A stretch of 64,000 nucleotides of DNA from Chitinophagaceae bacterium. Its GTDB lineage: Bacteria > Bacteroidota > Bacteroidia > Chitinophagales > Chitinophagaceae. A program made the translations under genes and the position numbers. The notes under the pieces were generated by a model, which worked only from the letters and a program-made list of their open reading frames with translations, did no database searches and was not told where the DNA came from. The stretch covers positions 1 through 64,000 of the forward strand of contig JADKJI010000023.1 in assembly GCA_016721085.1 (NCBI GenBank). Direction: 5' to 3'. Shown piece after piece: positions 19,391 to 29,292 of the stretch. Every line of letters begins with the position of its first letter. The stretch's first letter is position 1.

Positions 19391-20263
19391 ATGCTAAAGA
19401 AAATTCTTAAATGGACAGGCATTCTTATAGGAACCTTAGCCATATTACTGCTCATATTCTATACAATCGCTTATTTTAATATTGAGTCGCGCGCCAACAA
19501 AGTCTATTCAGTAAAGAAACAAAAACTCATAATACCATCCGATTCGGCTTCTTATGAACTGGGAAAACATATTGCTGCAATTAAGGCTTGTGATGATTGT
19601 CATGCAGGCGGAGGAAAAGTGCTGTTCGATGAAAATATGCCCATATTATCGATAAATAGCCCAAATATCACATCGGGGAAGGGGGGCATTGATTATAGTG
19701 ACGAGGACTGGGTAACTACTCTTCGTCATGGAATAAATAAAGAAGGAAAATCCCTTTGGTTCATGCCAGTAAAGGAAACAACCGCCAGTTTAAGCAATAA
19801 GGAATTGGCGGCGTTGATATGTTATATGAAAAAGCAACCGCCTGTAGATAAGACCCATCCTAAAAAAGAAATAAGACCATTAGGCAGGATTATTTCATTC
19901 TTAAATAAATTCCCATTACTATCTGCAGAGGAGCTGGATCATAATGCAAAATATGTTGATGACATAAAACCAGAAGAAACGGCTGCTTATGGAGCCTACC
20001 TCGCAGCAATATGCATGGGTTGTCATGGATCAAATTTCAAAGGAGGACCTGGACACGGACCTGGTCAACCTGATATTCCCGACCTTACCCTCTCTGGCAA
20101 TATGGGCAAATGGAATAGCGCCCAGTTCGTAACCGCTTTACAAACAGGTAAAACACCCGAAGGAAAAATATTATCCGACTTCATGCCGTGGAAATCATTT
20201 GGAAAGGCTCATAATGAACTTGAGTTAAAAGCCATTTATCTTTTCCTTCATGAATTGAAGTAA
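19391..20263 (+). CDS. Dihaem cytochrome c, membrane-anchored
   Basis: 290 residues. An N-terminal membrane helix (8-29) anchors the protein, with the rest in the periplasm. Two c-type haem motifs are visible: CDDCH at 67-71 and CMGCH at 208-212. Likely axial Met ligands lie in WFMPVKE (about 125) and in the C-terminal DFMPWKSFG. The layout is that of two fused cytochrome c domains, as in the small cytochrome subunits that feed electrons to dehydrogenases or terminal oxidases. No partner enzyme lies next to it. It is transcribed alone, divergently from the two-component operon across 222 bases of AT-rich sequence. Confidence 0.85.
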   Translation: MLKKILKWTGILIGTLAILLLIFYTIAYFNIESRANKVYSVKKQKLIIPSDSASYELGKHIAAIKACDDCHAGGGKVLFDENMPILSINSPNITSGKGGIDYSDEDWVTTLRHGINKEGKSLWFMPVKETTASLSNKELAALICYMKKQPPVDKTHPKKEIRPLGRIISFLNKFPLLSAEELDHNAKYVDDIKPEETAAYGAYLAAICMGCHGSNFKGGPGHGPGQPDIPDLTLSGNMGKWNSAQFVTALQTGKTPEGKILSDFMPWKSFGKAHNELELKAIYLFLHELK

Positions 20264-20321
20264 TAACTCTAATCCACCATAGCCTTTCCATTATTAAATT
20301 GGCATCTGGGTAAAAGAAAGC

Positions 20322-20555
20322 CTAGATGCTGATTTTTTCCAGATAAGGCTTAAGATGTTCCGGCTTATAAAAAGCCCGGTATTCTTCTATAGCCTTACTC
20401 TCTTTACTGCAATAAGTCTCTACATAAAAATGAGGTAACTGAAAAAGAAATACCATCTGCTCGTCCAATAAGCGCTGTGCAATCGGCACGCCTTCGTGCA
20501 ATACGGTGAATCTCTTCTCGTCCTGCGGTAACACAATGAATTCTGATAGTTTCAT
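20322..20555 (-). CDS. Small hypothetical protein
   Basis: 77 residues, no signal peptide or membrane segment. The sequence (ending FYKPEHLKPYLEKISI) has the composition of a real small cytosolic protein, with short beta-strand-like (VLPQDEKRFTVLHEG) and helical parts. I do not recognise a family. It converges on the cytochrome c gene with a 58-base gap. Confidence 0.5.
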   Translation of the reverse strand: MKLSEFIVLPQDEKRFTVLHEGVPIAQRLLDEQMVFLFQLPHFYVETYCSKESKAIEEYRAFYKPEHLKPYLEKISI

Positions 20556-20902
20556 ACTTGCTGATTTTAATAGCGTTAATTAAAAAAGCAATGAAATAAC
20601 CTGAGGCATCAGGATTGACCCTGACTAACAAAATCAACGAACTGTGAGGCAGATACTGTAACAATAAAATCGTGACTGAACTTCGAGGCCGTAGAATAAC
20701 AGCGCAATGTAGATTACAAATTTATGGGGATTCCTGGCTTTCAAAAAAATATATTTCCTGAAAATCCCACTCTAAAATAATAACAGTATAAGCAGTTCAA
20801 TTATTGTGCCCACAGCAAAGTTTACTCTCCCAATCTGCCATTTCTTTCTAAAAAGCAATAGTTTAACAAAACCACATTTTTGTACCCCTTCCCTTAGATG
20901 CA

Positions 20903-20941
20903 TAAAAAAACTGCCAGCCAGGCACAACCTGAACTGACAGT
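20903..20941 (-). terminator. Rho-independent terminator downstream of the Tyr/Gly-rich exported protein
   Basis: On the minus strand, ACTGTCA and TGGCAGT pair (one G-U), with CAGG/CCTG pairing inside, followed by seven T (20904-20910 as A). It lies 26 bases past the stop of the gene ending at 20967. Confidence 0.6.
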
Positions 20942-20966
20942 CATTAAAATAGATTTTCTTTTATAA

Positions 20967-21365
20967 TTATCCCCTCCTGCCCTTTACAGCTCCGCGTGCT
21001 CCTGCACCTCCACCGCCTCTGCTTGGCGCGGGCATAGGTCGTGCCGCTGGCTGCCTTTGCTGACGTTGATAATTATTGGTTCTGTTATTACTCCGATCCC
21101 TCATCTTACTTTCCCTGTTCATAGTACCTGTGTTTCCACTCGGTGCAGGCTTCCAACTCTTATTTCCATCACCCCTTTGATTCCAGTTACCCTTATTATC
21201 TTTCTGGAAAACATTTCCACTCTTATCAGCAAATATGTTGTTAGCACCAGTAGAAGGCCTTGCCGCTGGTCTGCTATTGGGGTTCCTATTGTTACTTACT
21301 GCCCCACCTCGATTTACATCCCTCGTTGAAACACCTTTCCTTTTGTTATAGATATTAGTGTGATT
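20967..21365 (-). CDS. C-terminal basic low-complexity tail of the exported protein at 21355-23109 (frameshifted)
   Basis: The frame running 20967-21509 is coding only from about 21365 leftward (from NNNHTNIYNKRKG). It is rich in Asn, Arg, Gly and Pro (SRPAARPSTG, RQPAARPMPAPSRGGGG) and reads NVFQKDNKGNWNQRGDG, a pattern seen near the C-terminus of related exported proteins. It lacks its own start and directly continues the gene upstream. Removing one A from the AAA in ATTAAACAAC near 21370 joins the frames. Confidence 0.65.
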   Translation of the reverse strand, partial: NHTNIYNKRKGVSTRDVNRGGAVSNNRNPNSRPAARPSTGANNIFADKSGNVFQKDNKGNWNQRGDGNKSWKPAPSGNTGTMNRESKMRDRSNNRTNNYQRQQRQPAARPMPAPSRGGGGAGARGAVKGRRG

Positions 21366-23109
21366 GTTGTTTAATGGTGATATTATTGTTACCAACGTGC
21401 ACTGGACGTCTGTTACCATAATAGCCACCGCCACCACCATAATACGGTGGACGGTAATAAGGTGGACGATAGTAAGGAGGACCAAACCATCCACCTCCAT
21501 AACCACCATAGCCTCCGAAATGGAATCCTAAGTGCATGAATCCCATATTTACACCCACGCTCATACTCCATCCTGTCCATGGATTATAATGAAACCCAAA
21601 ACCCCAGGTAACAGGTCTTGGATAATAGACAGAGCCATACCATGGATTATAATAGAAACCAGTTCCATAAACTACCGTTGGGCCATAAACGTAACAACCC
21701 ATATATCCAGGAGTATAGCCAACATACACATATTGAGGGGTGCTTTCATAAACATATACGTACTTGGTATTATAGGCTTCACTGGTAGCAGGTATCTTGT
21801 CTACATCTTTGGGTCTGTCATTAGCTACTGACCATGGACCGTTCGGACTATTACCTATAAACCACACTCCATTCTCTAAAGCAAAATAGCTTCCACTGGC
21901 ATCTTTCATCACCGTTACGCTGGAGTTTTCAGCCAATTGCAATGAGGTGTTTTCTATAGTCTTGAATTTTGGGTTGCCATCATAAGTTACAGTTACAGTT
22001 GCGGTAGCCCTATCCACTTTTGCTGTTTGAGGAATTTCAGCATCTATCTTTGCTTCTTCCGCAGCATCTGTTCCTGCAACACTTGCCAACACTTCATCCT
22101 TATCAGAGCCTTCAGGTATCTTGGCAAAGTCTTCAGGTAATTTATCAGCTTCAATAAATTCCCACGGACCACTAATTGTTGCTCCTGAATACCATCTTCC
22201 AGCCAACAATACATATGTCTTCTGCGAATTGATATCCTTGAAAATATGGTTTAAGGAATTTGAAACATATAACAGCGAAGTACCTGAAATGGATTTATAA
22301 TCTGCAGCACCCTTAGTTTGTAATAATTCAGCAGGCTCCGTGCTCACAATGATTTCTGTTGCCACAGGTTTTTCATTCGTTTCACCACTGGCGTTTTCCT
22401 TTTCCTGCTTTTTGATCTGTTCATCAATTGACTTCACTTTCTTTGAGAGCTTACTATTAGGAGACCAACCACTGGTAACAGCAGCGGACTTATACCAGAT
22501 TCCTCCAGTATACATATTCCACTGGTTGTCTTCCTTAAAAATCAGGTAGGGAGAGTTCACTACCCTTTCAGCATCCAGATCCTTATCTTTTTGGATCTTG
22601 GGTTCACCATCAAGAAGTACAAGTGTTGTAGGCTTGTCTGTATATAAAACTTTTGGTGCCTTATTATTGAACTTCTCGTTTCCACTAGAGGCATTTTCCT
22701 TTTTGATGGTGGCTACAAGAGCATCCAATGAAATCTCTAACTTCCATTTCACCACTTCTGTTTCCAATAAACGGGAGAGTTTCTCTACTTTGGACTGATC
22801 TTCCACTCCAGAGAATTTTGCATTGGTAACTTTTACAGATTCAAGGTCTGCCATTCGGCTATCCTTATCTGTATTCATTATGGCTTCAAAAAAGATGGCA
22901 CCAAATACAGGCTCATCCTTACTGTTTTGCTTTACAGAAACCGCTGCTCTACCAGTCAACTTATTACCGGTCAAATTATCTGGCTGAGGTTGATAAATAG
23001 TCACTTTACCACCAGAAGATAAAGGTATCTCCCTTGGCCATACATTTTGTGAAATAGCGATGCCGCTAATAAACATTGTCAAAAGCAGCAACAGATGATT
23101 CTTACGCAT
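21355..23109 (-). CDS. Large exported protein with Tyr/Gly/Pro-rich C-terminal region
   Basis: 584 residues, with signal peptide (cleavage after GIAISQ). Residues 25-430 contain three similar modules, recognisable by W.....G.WY...G (GGIWYKSAAVTSGW, AGRWYSGATISGPW, NGVWFIGNSPNGPW). The rest is dominated by Tyr, Gly and Pro, with YNPW and YRPPYYRPPYY repeats. The natural C-terminus is the basic tail at 20967-21365, giving about 715 residues. It resembles autotransporter-like or carbohydrate-binding-like exported proteins of Bacteroidota that are annotated only by homology. No enzyme motif is visible. It probably sits at the cell surface. It is transcribed alone. Confidence 0.75.
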   Translation of the reverse strand: MRKNHLLLLLTMFISGIAISQNVWPREIPLSSGGKVTIYQPQPDNLTGNKLTGRAAVSVKQNSKDEPVFGAIFFEAIMNTDKDSRMADLESVKVTNAKFSGVEDQSKVEKLSRLLETEVVKWKLEISLDALVATIKKENASSGNEKFNNKAPKVLYTDKPTTLVLLDGEPKIQKDKDLDAERVVNSPYLIFKEDNQWNMYTGGIWYKSAAVTSGWSPNSKLSKKVKSIDEQIKKQEKENASGETNEKPVATEIIVSTEPAELLQTKGAADYKSISGTSLLYVSNSLNHIFKDINSQKTYVLLAGRWYSGATISGPWEFIEADKLPEDFAKIPEGSDKDEVLASVAGTDAAEEAKIDAEIPQTAKVDRATATVTVTYDGNPKFKTIENTSLQLAENSSVTVMKDASGSYFALENGVWFIGNSPNGPWSVANDRPKDVDKIPATSEAYNTKYVYVYESTPQYVYVGYTPGYMGCYVYGPTVVYGTGFYYNPWYGSVYYPRPVTWGFGFHYNPWTGWSMSVGVNMGFMHLGFHFGGYGGYGGGWFGPPYYRPPYYRPPYYGGGGGYYGNRRPVHVGNNNITIKQQSH

Positions 23110-23345
23110 AGTTGTCTTGATATTATATTCTTATTTAGTTGCAATTACAAATCTGACCTGCAAGTTTACATTTCCCATAGAAGATGATATAAAGAAAGGT
23201 CAGGAGAAAGTGTCACAAATATAAACTTTGTGGTTATCATGAATCATAATTATTCGCTGAATAATAAATTGGCGAATGCATGAACAGTGTTGAAGAATTT
23301 TCTTGCCTATTCGCAAAATATTTAAACCAAAAAACAACAATCAAT

Positions 23346-24518
23346 CTACTGACTTGTTTTCCTGAATATCTTATATCCAACACCAAACTCTACCCAATCA
23401 GCTGTGGCTCCTTTAAATGTCTTCAATCCTAATTGACCAAAGAACCGGTTATTGAATTCATATCGTACTGCCGGTCTTATATAAGTGTTTCCCTTTAACT
23501 CTTTACCGATTCCACTAAGATTAAATCCTATCTGGAATTTCACTGTCAGTTTCCAGAACATGAAATCATACCCGATATGCGCTCCAGGGAAAAAGCTGGC
23601 TCTGTCCTTCTTATTAAGCGGATTTTGCGCGGTGTCTTTTGCACTAGGGTCAATAAAAGCATCAAAGCCTACAGTGGCTCCATGAAACGTATTGAATTTG
23701 TGCTGGTACTCTAAAACTGTTGAAGAGGTAATATAATGTTTGTTTGTACCCGCATCTATTGGGTTCTGAACTTTACCAATAGCCTGATAAATAGAAATAT
23801 TATCTTCTCTTATTCTAGCCGCTTTTTCGTATTTACCAATAGTAGGTCTTGCTTCCAGAATAGTTGTTGGATGTAATGAATTGTCAACCTTCCGTTGCAT
23901 AGCATTGAAATTATATCGGAAACCAGCGCTCACCCCAGCCATATTCAATCCCATATTAGGTGTTACAGTACGACCGTTACTGAAATGTGTCATATCAAAT
24001 CCATACAACAAATCCACCTCCCTGTTGAGTCTGTATTTTCCTCCTGTGTGCAAAGCAAAATACACGGCGAACCTGGCCCCGATAGCATCATTGATGCTAT
24101 TGTCTTTGGGATTATAAGGCTTCAAATTATAGGTAAGTCCTAAAGCCGGTTCTATTTGCAAAATATTTCTCTTACCTCTTGTAACAGGAAATGTAATAAA
24201 TCCGAATAAAGCGTGAGGATTTCCGAAAATCTCTGTATCACCTACATAGCCGCTATACCATCCAATTCCATAAGAGGGATAATTATAGCGCTTTTCCCAA
24301 TCATGCTTTCCTTTGGTTTGCCAGCCGGTACGTAATTCTATGGAACCATAACCATTTGATAATTTATCTCCCAGAGTCTGCCCTGTATAAAGATGGTCTC
24401 CCGTATGTAATTTAAGACTGAAGAACTTAAACGACCCTTCATTAGGGTCTTTTTGAGCTTGAAGGTCTTGACAAAGAAAAAAAGTAAAAGCCAGAGTTAA
24501 GGATAAAATGAATTTCAT
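23346..24518 (-). CDS. Acyloxyacyl hydrolase, PagL-like lipid A 3-O-deacylase
   Basis: 390 residues with a signal peptide (cleavage after DLQAQ). The pattern of amphipathic strands and terminal aromatic strand (VEFGVGYKIFRK) fits an outer-membrane beta-barrel. The PagL catalytic motif is seen as H178-F-S180-N in DMTHFSNG. The family removes the 3-linked acyl chain from lipid A. The protein is longer than Pseudomonas PagL, as is usual for the Bacteroidota branch, so the substrate is inferred. It is divergent from the DUF4421-like gene at 24677, with a 158-base shared upstream region. Confidence 0.8.
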   Translation of the reverse strand: MKFILSLTLAFTFFLCQDLQAQKDPNEGSFKFFSLKLHTGDHLYTGQTLGDKLSNGYGSIELRTGWQTKGKHDWEKRYNYPSYGIGWYSGYVGDTEIFGNPHALFGFITFPVTRGKRNILQIEPALGLTYNLKPYNPKDNSINDAIGARFAVYFALHTGGKYRLNREVDLLYGFDMTHFSNGRTVTPNMGLNMAGVSAGFRYNFNAMQRKVDNSLHPTTILEARPTIGKYEKAARIREDNISIYQAIGKVQNPIDAGTNKHYITSSTVLEYQHKFNTFHGATVGFDAFIDPSAKDTAQNPLNKKDRASFFPGAHIGYDFMFWKLTVKFQIGFNLSGIGKELKGNTYIRPAVRYEFNNRFFGQLGLKTFKGATADWVEFGVGYKIFRKTSQ

Positions 24519-24676
24519 AAGAAACCAATAAGGTTAATGTATAAGATTTAATGGCACTTTTTAATTGAAGATTAAACATAACTTTCGGCGACCCAAAAGC
24601 TTCTTGTCATAATTTTCTACAAGTACAACCGAATTTATTAATTTTAATTAAATCAGAACTATACTCTATAAATTTT

Positions 24677-25714
24677 ATGGGAAAAAACTTTCTGTGTAGT
24701 CTACTCTCTTCACTTTTTCTCTTCACCGTTTCGGCGCAGGAGAACGATTCAGTGAGTGTCCCAAAAAAAGAGTCAAAAATCGAATACATGGGTCAGTATA
24801 TTACATTAAAACTTACCCAGAATTCAGACATAGAAGGAATTGCAGTTAAAACAGCAACGAATAAAATTGAACTGAACCCGAATATCAGCAGCGTAACCCG
24901 TCTAAGTGTAAACTATAAGTTCATTTCATTTTCTGTAAGATATGTACCGAAATTCTTAACAGGAAATGACGACCTCATGCTCAGGGGCAAAACAAAAGGA
25001 GGAGGCTTCGATTTCGGATTTAATTTCAAACACTGGTTACAACATTTCTCATACACTAAAACCCGTGGGTACTATCTGGAAAACACATCAGACTATATCT
25101 CTACCTGGAAACCAGGAGACCCTTATATCCAATTCCCCGATTTACTATACAAAAACTTCGAAGGTATCACGGCCTATAATTTCAATCCAGATTATTCTGT
25201 AAATGCTGTTTCATCACAGAGCGAGAGGCAATTGAAAAGTGCAGGAAGCTTCATCCCCCATTTCCAATACCGCTATTATATAATCGACGACAGGACAGCA
25301 TTAACAGGAACCAATACATCACAAAAAGCAAAGACGCTTGAATTTCTAATTGGAGCCGGCTATTATCACACTTTTGTTCTGAAGCAGAATTTCTATTTTG
25401 CTCTTGGCCTTACTCCATCATTCGGAGTTAATTTTCTAAATCTTACTACCAGACTCCCAGCAGGATATGTTCATACCAAACAAACAAATACCATATTCAG
25501 GCTCGATGGACAGGCTGGTCTTGGCTATAACGGGGAGCGGTTTTTTGCTGGTGTTTATTCTAAGTTTTCTACAGAATCATACAACCAGCAGAACACCAGT
25601 GCTGTAACATCAGATGCCAGGGTAGCCTACCAGGTTTTTGTAGGATATCGGTTAAAAGCCCCAAAATTCTTACAACAAAATGTCCAAAAAGCCATGGACC
25701 TAATAAAACTTTAG
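24677..25714 (+). CDS. Probable outer-membrane protein, DUF4421-like
   Basis: 345 residues with a signal peptide (cleavage after FTVSAQ). The rest alternates short beta strands with turns. Features reminiscent of DUF4421 proteins include YITLKLTQNSD near the N-terminus, VSVNYKF-like strands, a KTRGYYLENT block around 130 and a final VFVGYRLKAP strand. The function of DUF4421 is unknown; the proteins are thought to be outer-membrane barrels. ATG 24677 is the only start that gives a signal peptide. The gene at 25802 follows after 87 bases. Confidence 0.65.
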   Translation: MGKNFLCSLLSSLFLFTVSAQENDSVSVPKKESKIEYMGQYITLKLTQNSDIEGIAVKTATNKIELNPNISSVTRLSVNYKFISFSVRYVPKFLTGNDDLMLRGKTKGGGFDFGFNFKHWLQHFSYTKTRGYYLENTSDYISTWKPGDPYIQFPDLLYKNFEGITAYNFNPDYSVNAVSSQSERQLKSAGSFIPHFQYRYYIIDDRTALTGTNTSQKAKTLEFLIGAGYYHTFVLKQNFYFALGLTPSFGVNFLNLTTRLPAGYVHTKQTNTIFRLDGQAGLGYNGERFFAGVYSKFSTESYNQQNTSAVTSDARVAYQVFVGYRLKAPKFLQQNVQKAMDLIKL

Positions 25715-25801
25715 AAGCAATAAACAATCCACACCTGATTTAAAATAAAAGCTTTTTTTTTACCTTCCCAAAACGAAATATTTTACATTAAAACCTTTGT
25801 T

Positions 25802-26644
25802 ATGAAAAAGATCTTCGGCGGCATATTGCTGCTTTTTTTATCCCTTACAGTTTTTGCTCAGGAAGTAAAGCCCGACATCATTACGAAAACAAACGGTGAA
25901 GAGATGAAAGGCAAAGTTCTCGAAATCACCGATTCAGAAGTAAAATTCTCTTATACTGGTGAAACAACAGTGTATACTTTAAAGAAATCTGAGATTGCTA
26001 AAATAACACATAGCAGTGGTCGTGTAGAAACATTCAGTTCAACAACAGCACCAACAGAAACAAAAACAGAAGCAGCTCCTGCCGGTCAAAAACCTGTATC
26101 TGCTGATAGCAGAAACAAAGTGGCAGTTCTTCCTTTCGCTTTTATTAAAGATGGCCAAAGTGCCACCGATGTTTTGAGTGAAAAAGTGCAGGCCGAAACA
26201 TATTCTTATCTCTCAAAGCATTCAGGCATATATACATTATTAGATCCAAGAACCACCAATGCCTTATTGATAAAAGCAGGTGTAACCAAGGATAATATCA
26301 AAGGTTATACGATGGATGAAATCTGTAAGATGCTGGGCGTTGAGTATGTAATTGAAGGAATAGTATCTGTAAATCTGGTAAACCAATCCAATTACCAATC
26401 CAATAATGGAGCTGCTAAAACACAGAATAATACCAAATCATCTGACAGGAAAACAACTTATAGCGGATCATCCTATTCTACCAGCAGCCAGAACTATTCA
26501 ACCACTCTAAACCTTAATATTTATAACGATAAGGGTGCCAGTGTATATAGCCAGGAAAGAAAATCACTTTTCAATACAACACAGGATGCCTATATAGCAA
26601 CCCTGGAATACTTATTGAAACGTACACCTTTGTATACAAAATAA
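25802..26644 (+). CDS. Exported protein with SH3-like N-terminal segment and CsgG/TolB-like nucleotide-fold part
   Basis: 280 residues with a signal peptide (MKKIFGGILLLFLSLTVFAQ). Residues 25-75 read IITKTNGEEMKGKVLEITD, a short beta-domain found at the start of many Bacteroidota exported proteins. A Thr/Ala linker follows. From 105, KVAVLPFAFI...LSEKVQAE and TLLDPRTTNALL resemble the N-terminal fold of CsgG or TolB-type proteins. A Ser/Asn-rich insert at 200-235 is low-complexity. It probably acts in the periplasm or as an outer-membrane assembly component; I cannot say more. It precedes the mechanosensitive channel gene by 43 bases. Confidence 0.65.
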   Translation: MKKIFGGILLLFLSLTVFAQEVKPDIITKTNGEEMKGKVLEITDSEVKFSYTGETTVYTLKKSEIAKITHSSGRVETFSSTTAPTETKTEAAPAGQKPVSADSRNKVAVLPFAFIKDGQSATDVLSEKVQAETYSYLSKHSGIYTLLDPRTTNALLIKAGVTKDNIKGYTMDEICKMLGVEYVIEGIVSVNLVNQSNYQSNNGAAKTQNNTKSSDRKTTYSGSSYSTSSQNYSTTLNLNIYNDKGASVYSQERKSLFNTTQDAYIATLEYLLKRTPLYTK

Positions 26645-26687
26645 TATAGCTATCTTTTGCATCGCTATTAACTAAACTACTGCACCA

Positions 26688-27245
26688 GTGATTAATTGGA
26701 AGAAAATCGTATGTACTCTTTTACTATTGAGTCCTGTCTTATTGATTAAAGCTCAACAAAAAGACAGCTCCAACACAATTTCAGATTCTTCCATTACTGC
26801 TTTTGTAAAATCGCTTCAGAAAAGAGGTGCTGATGAAACAGTACGGAGTATTGAAAAATATAAATCCGGCCAACTGGCAATCAAACAGCAGCATCTGATT
26901 GAGGAAATAAAAAACTATACCCAAAAAGCAAAGATCCTTCTAAAAAACAGAATAGACAGCTTCCTTATTTCAAAAGAAATAAAAAGCACTTCTGAATATC
27001 TAGAAATAGCAGGAGATGGAGTATTCAAAAACAAAAGCAATACTCAATCGCAACGTAATCTCGCAGTAACTGCGGCTATTTATACGGAATTACTAGACCG
27101 TACAACGTTACGGCAGAAGCAGATCAGTACCTATTCAAAAAATCTCATTGAACTAAGGGACAAGATCGATTCTTTAAATGCCGATCGTGCCCTCTATATG
27201 TTCCCTAACAATTCAATTAGTACACTTAAATACATTAAAAAGTAA
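26688..27245 (+). CDS. MscS-type mechanosensitive channel, N-terminal periplasmic part (frameshifted gene)
   Basis: 185 residues from a GTG start at 26688, with signal peptide (VLLIKAQ) and helical periplasmic sequence. It stops at STLKYIKK. The coding signal carries on in the next frame as VIVVAKEIGPTDSALTQSLA, which runs into the frame at 27326. One A missing from the A run at 27237-27242 restores a single gene. Such helical periplasmic domains precede the channel in large MscS-family members. Confidence 0.7.
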   Translation: MINWKKIVCTLLLLSPVLLIKAQQKDSSNTISDSSITAFVKSLQKRGADETVRSIEKYKSGQLAIKQQHLIEEIKNYTQKAKILLKNRIDSFLISKEIKSTSEYLEIAGDGVFKNKSNTQSQRNLAVTAAIYTELLDRTTLRQKQISTYSKNLIELRDKIDSLNADRALYMFPNNSISTLKYIKK

Positions 27246-29161
27246 TAGTTGTTGCCAAAGAAATTGGACCAACAGATTCAGCACTTACTCAATCGCTTGC
27301 TTCAGTACAAGATTTACAAAATCAGGTGGACATGATGCTTTTCACCATCCATACCGCTTTAGAAGACATAGAAAAATATCGAAGAGAACTCACCTTGTTA
27401 ACCTTCCAACGTGAGCTCGCCAACTTAGATGAATCAAAAGATTCTGAAAGGTCAATGTCGCAGATTATTGCCTTCTCCTATGCAAAAGAAAAACTCGCCC
27501 TACGATTTTATATAAATGATTACGAAGGGAGGATACTGATATTGTTCATACTTATAGTATTTGTTACACTCTTTATTCGTTCATTAAAAAATCGACTTCA
27601 CACTGAAGCAGCGTTGGCAGGAGATTTCAAGGGACAATTAGCCCTTCGTCACCCCTTTCTTTCTGCTATTGTAATTGTCACTAGCTTGTATCAGTTTGTA
27701 TTTATTGACCCCCCATTCATATTCAGCTTTGTGCTTTGGTCTGCATCTGCCGTTTGTTTATCATTCATATTCCGCAATTACATCACAAGATTCTGGATGT
27801 TGTTCTGGATATGTATGATAGCACTGTTTTTGGCCGCCAGCTTTGACAATATGATATTGCAAGCCTCGGAAACAGAAAGAACATGGGTGTTATCATTGGC
27901 TGCCGTTGGTGCCGCTTATGGCATCTTCTTATTACTCAGTAAACAAAGAAAGGAATTAAAAGAAAAAAGTTTAATCTATTTCATTGCTTTTGTAGTTCTT
28001 GCAGAATCGGCTTCAATTGTTGCCAACTATCTCGGCAGATATAATTTATCAAAAACACTATTGATCAGTGGATATTCAGGAGTAATAATTGCTATTCTTT
28101 TCCTTTGGACTGTTCGAATGATCAATGAAATACTAGGAATTACATCAAGCACTTATAAGCATGCTGATAAAAAATTATTCTTTATCAACTTTGAAAAGTT
28201 GGGCGATAAGGTTCCGGTTATTTTCTATTATTTTCTGGTGGCTGGCTGGTTAATACTCATCAGTCGTCACTCTTATGCATTTAAACAAATTGTAACCCCA
28301 TTCAACGATTTCCTGACTTCAGAAAGAACTTTAGGTGATTATACATTCTCTATAAATGGATTATTTATTTTCCTGCTGATACTGATCTGCTCTATGCTCC
28401 TTTCAAGACTTATATCATTCTTCGCTTCAGAACCTTCTGCTACTGAGCAGGACGAGCATGGCTCTAACAAGGTCAGTTTGGGTTCCTGGCTTTTATTGAT
28501 CCGGATCTTGATAATAAGTGTGGGCATCTTCCTCGCCTTTGCTGCCTCTGGAATACCGCTGGATAAGATAACTATAATATTAGGTGCCCTGGGAGTGGGT
28601 ATTGGCCTGGGCTTGCAAGGATTAGTAAATAATCTTGTAAGTGGATTAATCATTGCCTTTGAGAAGCCAGTGAATGTTGGCGATACTATTGAAGTGAATG
28701 ATAAACCAGGTACCATGAAATCAATTGGCTTCCGCAGCAGTGTGGTAACTATGGCAGATGGCGCTTGCCTTATCATTCCAAATGGAGATTTATTAAGCCA
28801 GCATCTTGTAAACTGGACAATGGGGAAAAACATCAAAAGATTAAGCATTACCGTAGGAGTCGCTTATGGAACAGATCTTGAAAAAGTCAAGATTTTAGTA
28901 TACGATATACTCAAGAAGGATAGTCGTATCCTGAAAAACCCCGCCCCTCAGGTTTTAGCGAAAGAATTCAACGCCAGTTCAATTGATTTTGATATTTTCT
29001 TCTGGGTATATCATGGCAAAGAAATGCCTTTTGCAAAAAGCGATGTAATTACTCAAATCGACACAGTATTTAAATCTGAAAACATTATTATACCAATGCC
29101 GCAGCAGGAAGTGACTATTCATACTCCAGACAGCCGAAGCAACGACAATACTAAAAACTAA
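27246..29161 (+). CDS. MscS-type mechanosensitive channel, membrane and pore part
   Basis: The frame with a Met at 27326 gives 611 residues, but coding begins at about 27246. After a coiled segment there are about ten membrane helices (from about residue 70 to 400). The pore helix and beta domain follow: LGALGVGIGLGLQGLVNNLVSGLIIA (split here as GLGLQGLVNNLVSG), FEKPVNVGDTIEV, and GFRSSVVTMADGACLIIPN, all hallmarks of MscS. The cytoplasmic alpha/beta domain completes it. The channel opens under membrane tension and releases solutes on osmotic downshock. With 26688-27245 the full protein is about 820 residues, close to the large MscK-like members. It ends exactly at a strong bidirectional terminator. 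Confidence 0.9.
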
Positions 29162-29220
29162 AAAAGAATCCTCTCCTTAATTACTTAAATTATTTAGTAA
29201 TTAAGGAGAGGATTCTTTTT
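29161..29220. terminator. Strong bidirectional terminator
   Basis: Arms 29161-29185 and 29196-29220 are perfect reverse complements of 25 bases around a 10-base loop, with A5 on one side and T5 on the other. It serves the channel gene on the plus strand and the lipoprotein gene at 29293 on the minus strand. Confidence 0.9.
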
Positions 29221-29292
29221 TAAAATTTTTCAACGAATTCCTATCGTTTAGTTATTAGCAAAAATCACAAGTAATGTATTTGTCACAAGACT

